Source: an uncultured bacterium (GTDB taxonomy: Bacteria; Bacillota_I; Bacilli_A; RF39; UBA660). Taken from it: DNA of 9,876 bases. The stretch is taken from assembly GCA_900314225.1 (NCBI GenBank), contig OMUM01000193.1, positions 1 to 9,876 of the forward strand, in the 5' to 3' direction. The number at the start of each line of letters is the position of its first letter. Positions within the stretch are counted from its first letter, which is position 1. The translations under genes were made by a program, and so were the position numbers. Below are positions 4,604-9,876 of this stretch, in pieces. Below the pieces are notes generated by a model. That model was not told the DNA's origin. It was given only the letters and a program-made list of their open reading frames with translations, and searched no databases.

Positions 4604-4612
4604 TGCTATAAT
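4604..4612 (+). promoter_or_regulatory. yqeY promoter (extended -10)
   Basis: TGC-TATAAT forms an extended -10 box about 20 nt before the yqeY start codon. The -35 region is weak (TTAATT at 4584-4589), as expected for an extended -10 promoter. Confidence 0.65.
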
Positions 4613-4632
4613 ACTAGGTGAGGTGTTAAAAG

Positions 4633-5070
4633 ATGGTAGAACAATTAAATAAAGATATGATCGAAGCAATGAAAGCAAAAGATAAAGATAGATTAACTGT
4701 AATTAGAATGGTAAAAGCAGCTTTAAAGCAAGAGCAAATTGATCATAAAAAAGAAATTAATGATGACTTATTAATTGATGTTGTTAATAAACAAATTAAA
4801 ATGAGAAAAGACTCTATTACTGAATTTGAAAAAGGTGGTAGAAAAGATCTTGTAGATAAAACACAAGCAGAAATTGATATACTTATGAAATATTTACCAG
4901 AACAATTATCACATGATGAAGTCAAAAAAATTATTGATGAAGTCTTTGCTGAAGTTAAACCAAGTTCAGTAAAAGATATGAGTAAAGTCATGAAAGAAGC
5001 AACTGCTAAATTAAAAGGCAAAGCTGATATGAAAGAAGTATCTACAATAGTTAAAGAAAAATTACAATAA
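4633..5070 (+). CDS. yqeY: GatB/YqeY domain protein
   Basis: 145 aa, all helical, from ATG at 4633 with GAGGTG as SD. It matches the stand-alone YqeY family: N-terminal MVEQLNKDMIEAMKAKDKDR, TVIRMVKAALKQEQID, a KGGRKDLVDKTQAEIDILMK segment, YLPEQLS, and a C-terminal KGKADMKEVSTIVKEKL. The fold equals the tRNA-binding tail of the GatB amidotransferase subunit. The cellular role is not settled; a link to tRNA-dependent amidation is suspected from homology. It follows rpsU as in Bacillus. It is a short transcription unit with its own promoter and terminator. Confidence 0.95.
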   Translation: MVEQLNKDMIEAMKAKDKDRLTVIRMVKAALKQEQIDHKKEINDDLLIDVVNKQIKMRKDSITEFEKGGRKDLVDKTQAEIDILMKYLPEQLSHDEVKKIIDEVFAEVKPSSVKDMSKVMKEATAKLKGKADMKEVSTIVKEKLQ

Positions 5071-5092
5071 AGCATTATTTAAATGCTTTTTT
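5071..5092 (+). terminator. Terminator after yqeY
   Basis: AGCATT (5071-5076), loop ATTTA, AATGCT (5082-5087), then six T. It begins on the base after the yqeY stop. Confidence 0.8.
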
Positions 5093-5105
5093 CTTTTATT
5101 AAACA

Positions 5106-5111
5106 TATAAT
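5106..5111 (+). promoter_or_regulatory. Possible -10 box before yqfC
   Basis: TATAAT 16 nt upstream of the yqfC ATG, after the yqeY terminator. No convincing -35 is visible. Sporulation genes often use alternative sigma factors, but I cannot match one here. Confidence 0.35.
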
Positions 5112-5126
5112 TTAACAGGTGATAAT

Positions 5127-5366
5127 ATGTTTAGTAGATTAAGTAATTATATTAATAATGATAAATTTAGTCTAACAATAACAGATAATATACTCCATAT
5201 TATAAACTATAAAAGAATTCTATCATTAGATGAAGAATATATTTCAGTTATAACAGATAATAAAAAGATAAATATTAAAGGAGATAAACTTACACCACAA
5301 AAACTATTAGACGATGAAATATTATTAATTGGAAAAATAAAAAATATTGAGGTAGTAAATGTCTGA
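5127..5366 (+). CDS. yqfC: YabP/YqfC-family sporulation protein
   Basis: 79 aa, ATG at 5127 after AGGTGAT. Short beta-rich protein with the family pattern FSLTITDNILHIINYKRIL, an ISVITDNKKINIKG segment, and LLDDEILLIGKIKNIEVV. In Bacillus, YqfC is made in the mother cell under SigE and is encoded next to yqfD; the pair is linked to sporulation and coat/SpoIVFA-like functions. Here it overlaps yqfD by 8 nt (ATG TCT GA), so the two are translationally coupled. The biochemical role is unknown. Confidence 0.85.
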   Translation: MFSRLSNYINNDKFSLTITDNILHIINYKRILSLDEEYISVITDNKKINIKGDKLTPQKLLDDEILLIGKIKNIEVVNV

Positions 5367-6525
5367 TAAGTTAAAAATTAGAATTACTGGTAAAAGTTTA
5401 GATTATTATTTTAAAGAATTACTAAGAAATAACATAAATTTATATAATTTAGATAAAACTAAGAATAAGTTAGAAATTATTATTGATAAAAGAGATTATA
5501 GTAAATTATTAGAAATTAAAACTATAAATAAAGTTGAAGTAATAGATAGATTTGGTTTAAGTAAATTTAAATATTTAATTAATAAATATAAATTATTTAT
5601 AATATTTTTTATATTTGGAATATTTTTAAATATATTTTTATCTAATATTATATTTGCTGTTGAAATAGAAAATTCTAATAAGGTACTTGTTAAAGAAATA
5701 GAAGATGAAGTGAAAAAGTATGGTCTAAAAAAATATAATTTTGTACTTTCTAATACTAGATTGAATAATTTAAAGAAACATTTACTTGAAAATGAGGATA
5801 TTGAATGGTTGGAGATAGAAAGAATTGGCACTAAATATGTTATTAAAGTTGAAATGCGAAAGATTCCTAAGAAAGATAGTACTTGTCTTGCTCGAAATAT
5901 CGTTGCGAAAAAGAATGCGGTAATTACTAGATTTGATATAACTAATGGAGAAATAATTAAAAAAAAAGAAGATTATGTTGTAAAAGGGGAAACTATAGTT
6001 AGTGGACTAATTCATAATAAAGAAATAATAAAAAATAAAGTTTGTTCAACAGGTAATATTTATGGAAAGACTTGGTATAGAGTAAAAGTATCTCTTCCTA
6101 CTTCTAAATTAATTAGAAATAAAACTGGTAAGAAAAGATTTGGTATACATTTAAAAATACTTAATAAGAATTATAATTTATTAAATAATTTCGATAATTT
6201 TAAAATAAATCAGTATAATATAATTGAGAGCAAGATAGTTCCTTTTAATATTAGTTTTGTTAAATATTTAGAACTTGATGAGAAAGAAAAAAAATTAAGT
6301 TTAAAAGAATTAGAAAATATAGCTCAAAATATGGCTGAAAAGAAGATTAGTAAAAGATTAAAAAAAGGGGAAAGAGTACTAAATAAAAAAATTTTGAAAA
6401 ATACTATAAATGATAGTAGAATAGATATAGATGTATTTGTTGAAGCAGAAGAAAATATTACTGATTATTTTGATATTAGTGATATAAATATAGATGAATT
6501 AAATGAAGCAAATAAGAAGGAGTGA
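5359..6525 (+). CDS. yqfD: Sporulation protein YqfD
   Basis: 388 aa, ATG at 5359 inside the end of yqfC, SD GAGGT at 5349-5353. It has an N-terminal cytosolic domain (1-75), one TM helix (about 78-100, rich in I and F), then a large extracytoplasmic domain with NTRLNNLKKHLLE, IEWLEIERIGTKYVIKVEMR (about 155-175) and a GEIIKKKEDYVVKGETIVSG core. This matches YqfD (B. subtilis stage IV, about 400 aa), a mother-cell membrane protein needed for efficient sporulation. Its presence suggests a spore former or a recent loss of sporulation. It is followed 4 nt later by the vanZ-like gene, so it is probably cotranscribed. Confidence 0.9.
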   Translation: MSDKLKIRITGKSLDYYFKELLRNNINLYNLDKTKNKLEIIIDKRDYSKLLEIKTINKVEVIDRFGLSKFKYLINKYKLFIIFFIFGIFLNIFLSNIIFAVEIENSNKVLVKEIEDEVKKYGLKKYNFVLSNTRLNNLKKHLLENEDIEWLEIERIGTKYVIKVEMRKIPKKDSTCLARNIVAKKNAVITRFDITNGEIIKKKEDYVVKGETIVSGLIHNKEIIKNKVCSTGNIYGKTWYRVKVSLPTSKLIRNKTGKKRFGIHLKILNKNYNLLNNFDNFKINQYNIIESKIVPFNISFVKYLELDEKEKKLSLKELENIAQNMAEKKISKRLKKGERVLNKKILKNTINDSRIDIDVFVEAEENITDYFDISDINIDELNEANKKE

Positions 6526-6529
6526 TTAG

Positions 6530-7138
6530 ATGCTAGGACCACTTAGTAATACAATTCATGGTGTAATATCATTTACTTGGCCAATGGTTTTAATATCAGT
6601 TATTATCCTAGTATCTTTTAGAATAGCATATTTATTTAAGAACCATGAAAAATTAGTTTTATATAAAGATTTATTAATATTAAGTTTTATAATTTATATA
6701 TTATGTCTTTTCCAAGTAGTTACTTTTCAAGATGATACATCTTGGGCTAGTAATAATTTTATTCCTTTTAAAGAAATATTAAGATATAATATAACAAGTA
6801 ATTTATTTTTTAAAAATGTTGTAGGAAACATGATAATGTTTTTACCTTTTGGTTTATTTGCAAGTCTTTATTTAAAGTCAGATAATATAAAACTACCTAT
6901 TACTTTAACTTTAATTGCTAGTGTATCTATTGAAACAGTTCAATTAGCAATAGGAAGAGTATTTGATGTTGATGATATTATCTTAAATTTACTTGGAGGT
7001 ATATTTGGTTATTTAATTTATAAATTATTAAAAAAAATAGGTGAAAAGTTACCTAGTTTTTGTCATAGTGAATGGTTTCTTGATATATTATCAGTAATTG
7101 CTTTAGTAGTTATTGTTTGGGTAATTATAACTATTTAG
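6530..7138 (+). CDS. VanZ-family membrane protein
   Basis: 202 aa, ATG at 6530 after AAGGAGTGA, which overlaps the yqfD stop. Five or so TM segments. The VanZ signature is clear: NNFIPFKEI (about residues 76-84), NVVGNMIMFLPFG, then SIETVQLAIGR and FDVDDIILNLLGGIFGY. VanZ proteins were named from the teicoplanin-resistance gene of the vanA cluster, but most chromosomal members have no proven role; cell-envelope lipid or glycopeptide effects are suggested. The position between yqfD and ybeY is unusual, since Bacillus has phoH and yqfF there. Confidence 0.88.
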   Translation: MLGPLSNTIHGVISFTWPMVLISVIILVSFRIAYLFKNHEKLVLYKDLLILSFIIYILCLFQVVTFQDDTSWASNNFIPFKEILRYNITSNLFFKNVVGNMIMFLPFGLFASLYLKSDNIKLPITLTLIASVSIETVQLAIGRVFDVDDIILNLLGGIFGYLIYKLLKKIGEKLPSFCHSEWFLDILSVIALVVIVWVIITI

Positions 7139-7149
7139 AAGGAGAGAGT

Positions 7150-7599
7150 ATGAATAAAATAGAAATTTTTAATCAGACAGAAGAAAAAATAAAAGAATTA
7201 GATACAGTTGAGAAAGTATTATATAGTGCGATGGAGAAGGAACACTTAGAAAATACTAGTTTTAATTTAATAATAGTTGATAATAATTATATTCATGAAC
7301 TTAATAAAAATTATCGTGGTATTGATAGAGAAACAGATGTTATTACATTTGCTTTAGAAGATGAAGATACGGTAATAATTCCTGATGATGAAAGAATATT
7401 AGGTGATATTTATATTTCTTTAGATAAAGCAAAAGCTCAAGCAGAAGAATATGGGCATTCTTTTCTTCGAGAATTATCATTTTTAGCTGTTCATGGTTTT
7501 TATCATCTACTTGGCTACGATCATCAAACAAAAGAAGAAGAAAAAGTTATGTTTGCTAAACAAGAGGAGGTACTAAACTCTTATGGGATTACTAGATAA
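7150..7599 (+). CDS. ybeY: Endoribonuclease YbeY (16S rRNA maturation)
   Basis: 149 aa. ATG at 7150 is preferred over an upstream in-frame start at 7117, which lies inside the vanZ-like gene, because GAAGGAGAG (7138-7146) directly precedes it. Metal site HGFYHLLGYDH gives H115, H119 and H125 (the H-x3-H-x5-H motif of UPF0054). NKNYRGIDRETDVITF and ILGDIYIS are the other family blocks. YbeY is a single-strand metal-dependent RNase involved in 16S 3'-end processing and ribosome quality control. Its 3' end overlaps dgkA by 17 nt. Confidence 0.96.
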   Translation: MNKIEIFNQTEEKIKELDTVEKVLYSAMEKEHLENTSFNLIIVDNNYIHELNKNYRGIDRETDVITFALEDEDTVIIPDDERILGDIYISLDKAKAQAEEYGHSFLRELSFLAVHGFYHLLGYDHQTKEEEKVMFAKQEEVLNSYGITR

Positions 7600-8005
7600 A
7601 TTTTTTAAGACTAAGTCGCCAAAAAGAAATAAAGATACAGGAACAGCTTTAGAGCGTTATAATAAAAGCTTTCATCATGCTATAGATGGAATTATTTATG
7701 TTACTAAGTACGAACATAATATGATAGTAATTATTTCTGCTACTATTCTTGCTTGTGCTTTTGGTTTCATTTTTAATATATCTTTGAATGAATGGTTATT
7801 TATAATTCTTATATGTGGAGCTATATCCGCCTGTGAAATGATGAATTCAGCAGTTGAGGCGACAGTTGACTTAGTAACAACAGAGATTCATCCACTAGCA
7901 AAAATTGCCAAGGATACAGCAAGTTCAGCTACTCTAGTTTTATGTATTACTGCTTTAATTGGTGGAATAGTTATATTTTTACCAAAAATTTTAGCTTTAT
8001 TTTAG
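7583..8005 (+). CDS. dgkA: Diacylglycerol/undecaprenol kinase
   Basis: 140 aa, ATG at 7583 within the ybeY end; SD AGGAGG at 7565-7570 is somewhat far (12 nt). Three TM helices with the family core EMMNSAVEATVDL (E85, N88, E92) and AKIAKDTASSATLV (K110, D111). In Gram-positives this family phosphorylates undecaprenol for wall lipid-carrier recycling rather than diacylglycerol. An extra ~25-residue basic N-terminus makes it longer than the usual 115-125 aa. It keeps the ybeY-dgkA-cdd-era order of Bacillus. Confidence 0.94.
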   Translation: MGLLDKFFKTKSPKRNKDTGTALERYNKSFHHAIDGIIYVTKYEHNMIVIISATILACAFGFIFNISLNEWLFIILICGAISACEMMNSAVEATVDLVTTEIHPLAKIAKDTASSATLVLCITALIGGIVIFLPKILALF

Positions 8006-8013
8006 GAGGTTTT

Positions 8014-8400
8014 ATGTACGAAAAATTATTAAATTTACAAAAAAATTCTTATTCTCCATATTCAAACTATGCCGTAAGTGCTATCGTTGTAATGAATGAT
8101 GGTAAAGAGTTTCCAGGAGTTAATGTAGAAAACGCTTCATTTGGTGCAACTATTTGTGCTGAAAGATCAGCAATTCTTGGAGCAATCAGTAATGGTTATA
8201 AAAAAGGTGACTTTAAGGAGTTACATGTTATGACTTCAAGTAAAGATGTCGGTTATCCTTGTTTTATATGTCGTCAAGTAATTGAAGAATTCTTTAAAAA
8301 TGATGATTTGATTTATTGCTACAGCAAAGAAGGTAAAGTAGAAAAGCACCCTGTTAGTGATATGTGTACTTATCCTTTTGGAGAGGATGATTTAAAATGA
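8014..8400 (+). CDS. cdd: Cytidine deaminase
   Basis: 128 aa. ATG at 8014 is preferred because AGGAGGT (8004-8010) lies just before it; longer in-frame starts would run back into dgkA. Zinc ligands and catalytic Glu: C48-A-E50 and P-C83-F-I-C86. NVENASFG and SPYSNY are the substrate-pocket motifs of the homotetrameric type. It deaminates cytidine and deoxycytidine to uridine and deoxyuridine for pyrimidine salvage. The usual PCGxC/PCGxxR glycine is Phe here (PCFICRQ), a mild deviation. The stop overlaps the era start (ATGA). Confidence 0.96.
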   Translation: MYEKLLNLQKNSYSPYSNYAVSAIVVMNDGKEFPGVNVENASFGATICAERSAILGAISNGYKKGDFKELHVMTSSKDVGYPCFICRQVIEEFFKNDDLIYCYSKEGKVEKHPVSDMCTYPFGEDDLK

Positions 8401-9287
8401 AGTGTGGTTTTGTAAGTATAGTTGGTAGACCTAATGTTGGGAAAAGTACTTTATTAAATTCTATACTTGGAATGAAACTTGCTATTACATCTAATGTTTC
8501 TGGAACAACTAGAAATGTAATAGATGGAATTTATAATGATAAAGACTCTCAAATAGTATTTGTTGATACTCCTGGTATCCATAAACCTAATAATAAACTT
8601 GGCAATATTATGAATAAAAAAGCTTATAATAATATTGATGGTGTAGATGCAATTTTATTCTTAGTCGATATTTCCAAGGGTTTTGGTAAGGGTGATAAAT
8701 TTATCCTTGATAAAATAAAAAATAGTAATGTACCAATATTTTTATTATTAAATAAAATAGATTTAGTAAAAGATAAAAAAACTTTACTAAAAGATATTTC
8801 TGAGATAACTAAGTTATATAAATTTAGTGAAGTAATTCCAGTTTCTGCTAAAAAAAATGATAATGTAGATTTAATAATTAATTGTTTGAAAAAAGTTTTA
8901 CCAGAAAGTGATAAGATGTATTCAGATGAAGAGTTAACTAATGTTTCAACTAGATTTATTTTAGCTGAGTTTGTGAGAGAAAAAGTACTCGAGTTAACTA
9001 GAGATGAGATTCCTCATACTGTTACATGCTATGTAGAAAATTATGAAGAAGATGAAAAAATAGTTCATGTTCAAGTAGTAATTGTAGTAGATAGAGATAA
9101 TATTAAAAAAATTATTATTGGAAAAGGTGGCTCTATGTTAAAAGAGATTGGTACAAGAGCAAGACTTGATATGGAAGAGTTTCTAGGTAAAAAAGTCTTC
9201 TTAGAAACATATGTTAAGACTTTAAAAGATTGGCGAGATAAAGAAAAATATCTTTTAGAATTAGGTTTATCTGAAGAAGATGAATAA
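8397..9287 (+). CDS. era: GTPase Era
   Basis: 296 aa, ATG at 8397 coupled to cdd. GTPase motifs: G1 GRPNVGKS (10-17), switch I region TSNVSGTTRN, G3 DTPG (57-60), G4 NKID (119-122), G5 SAK (150-152). The C-terminal KH domain has GKGG at 242-245. Era binds the 3' end of 16S rRNA and assists 30S assembly, and is functionally tied to YbeY, encoded two genes upstream. Normal length (about 300 aa); all motifs intact. Confidence 0.98.
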   Translation: MKCGFVSIVGRPNVGKSTLLNSILGMKLAITSNVSGTTRNVIDGIYNDKDSQIVFVDTPGIHKPNNKLGNIMNKKAYNNIDGVDAILFLVDISKGFGKGDKFILDKIKNSNVPIFLLLNKIDLVKDKKTLLKDISEITKLYKFSEVIPVSAKKNDNVDLIINCLKKVLPESDKMYSDEELTNVSTRFILAEFVREKVLELTRDEIPHTVTCYVENYEEDEKIVHVQVVIVVDRDNIKKIIIGKGGSMLKEIGTRARLDMEEFLGKKVFLETYVKTLKDWRDKEKYLLELGLSEEDE

Positions 9288-9328
9288 TTTTTAAAAAAAA
9301 TCATCAATATATTAATAGAGGTGATTTT

Positions 9329-9415
9329 ATGAGTGAAGATATTTTATGGAAGCTATTTAAAAAAACTGGAGATATAAAATATTATATTTTATTGCAACAA
9401 ATAAAAAACAAATAA
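9329..9415 (+). CDS. yqzL: YqzL-family small protein
   Basis: 28 aa, ATG at 9329, SD GAGGTGAT (9318-9325). MSEDILWKLFKKTGDIKYY followed by ILLQQIKNK fits the short YqzL family (WKLF, then G-x-I-x-x-Y, then L), which lies between era and recO in Bacillus and relatives. Function is unknown. The conserved place and pattern support it despite its size. Confidence 0.8.
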   Translation: MSEDILWKLFKKTGDIKYYILLQQIKNK

Positions 9416-9433
9416 ATATAGCGAAGTGATTAC

Positions 9434-9876
9434 ATGAAAATGAAAATAGAGTCCTTTGAAGGTATTATTTTAAGTGAAACAAATTATTCTGAGTCTAGTA
9501 AAATACTTAATGTTTTAACTGATAAATTTGGTTTAATAGGAATAATTTCTAAAGGATGTAGAAATATTAAAAGTAAATTGAGAAGTGTAAGTAGAAAGTT
9601 AATTTATGGTAAATTTGATGTTTATTATAAACCTAATGGAGTTTCTACATTAATTGATATAGATGTAATTAATTCATTTTCAAAAACAATCATGGATTTA
9701 GAAAAGATTTCTTATTCTTCATACATTCTAGATTTAGTAGGGCAAGTTGCTAGACAAAATGATTCTAAAGATTTATTTGAGTTATTAAAAAATTCATTAA
9801 TTAAAATAGAAGATGGATTAGATCCTCTAGTTATAACAAATATATTAGAAATTAAATTATTATATTACTTAGGAGT
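9434..9876 (+). CDS. recO: DNA repair protein RecO, N-terminal part (runs off window)
   Basis: 147 codons are present from ATG at 9434 (SD GAAGTGAT) to the edge. An N-terminal OB fold is seen in ESFEGIILSETNYSESSKI, then LTDKFGLIGIISKGCR and a conserved SKLR segment, followed by the start of the helical domain (LEKISYSSYILDL). RecO loads RecA on SSB-coated ssDNA together with RecR in recombinational repair. The zinc-finger Cys cluster of the C-terminal half would lie outside the window. Its place after era/yqzL is the standard Firmicutes order. Confidence 0.95.
   Translation, partial: MKMKIESFEGIILSETNYSESSKILNVLTDKFGLIGIISKGCRNIKSKLRSVSRKLIYGKFDVYYKPNGVSTLIDIDVINSFSKTIMDLEKISYSSYILDLVGQVARQNDSKDLFELLKNSLIKIEDGLDPLVITNILEIKLLYYLG

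Noticed and set aside
4743..5075. Long minus-strand open frame inside yqeY (also others inside yqfD, ybeY and era)
   Set aside because: These are shadows of strongly conserved plus-strand genes, with no SD or family pattern of their own.
7117..7149. Longer N-terminus for YbeY
   Set aside because: It would overlap the vanZ-like gene and lacks an SD, while ATG 7150 has GAAGGAGAG directly before it.
7942..8013. Longer N-terminus for cytidine deaminase
   Set aside because: It lies within dgkA, and AGGAGGT right before ATG 8014 together with family length fixes the shorter start.

Overview
This is a window of a very AT-rich, low-GC Gram-positive (Firmicutes/Bacilli-type) genome that uses the standard bacterial code: Trp is always TGG, and TGA is a stop. 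The right half carries the conserved block rpsU - yqeY - yqfC - yqfD - (vanZ) - ybeY - dgkA - cdd - era - yqzL - recO, all on the + strand, in Bacillus-like order. yqfC and yqfD are sporulation-associated families, so the organism probably descends from, or is, a spore former. The exact taxon cannot be named from this window; an uncultured gut Bacilli lineage would fit.

The left 4.3 kb is accessory DNA. It opens with the C-terminal 97 codons of a class B-like sortase (1-294), then a short gap ending in a strong terminator (449-476). Next comes a three-unit tandem repeat with a ~298 bp period (about 487-1310). Units 1 and 2 each encode a 9-codon leader ORF overlapping (ATGA) a 22-residue hydrophobic peptide gene. 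On the opposite strand, each unit carries a promoter and a hairpin-plus-U-run terminator that define a ~88 nt RNA antisense to the peptide gene's 3' UTR. This is the architecture of a type I toxin-antitoxin locus. Unit 3 has lost the leader, the Shine-Dalgarno (SD) sequence and the 5' half of the toxin but keeps the complete antisense RNA gene. A fourth copy of the repeat's T-tract/SD box directly precedes the next gene.

That next gene begins a compact bacteriocin export operon (1347-4273): a C39-peptidase ABC transporter, a small single-TM accessory protein, two double-glycine leader peptides (47 and 57 aa) that share the motif ELDKIKGG, and a 48-aa membrane peptide that is probably the immunity protein. 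Both bacteriocin precursors and the immunity peptide are short and start with non-ATG codons, so they are easily missed. No gene in this operon appears to use ATG: the inferred starts are ATA, GTG, ATT, TTG and TTG, each with an SD upstream. Every housekeeping gene beside it uses ATG. The transporter would cleave the leaders after GG and export two mature peptides, consistent with a class IIb (two-peptide) bacteriocin.

The housekeeping part starts with a consensus promoter for rpsU and has terminators after rpsU and yqeY. From yqfC onward it runs as a tightly packed, partly overlapping operon with translational coupling (yqfC/yqfD, ybeY/dgkA, cdd/era). The phoH and yqfF genes usually found between yqfD and ybeY in Bacillus are absent, and a VanZ-family membrane protein gene takes their place. 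recO runs off the right edge.
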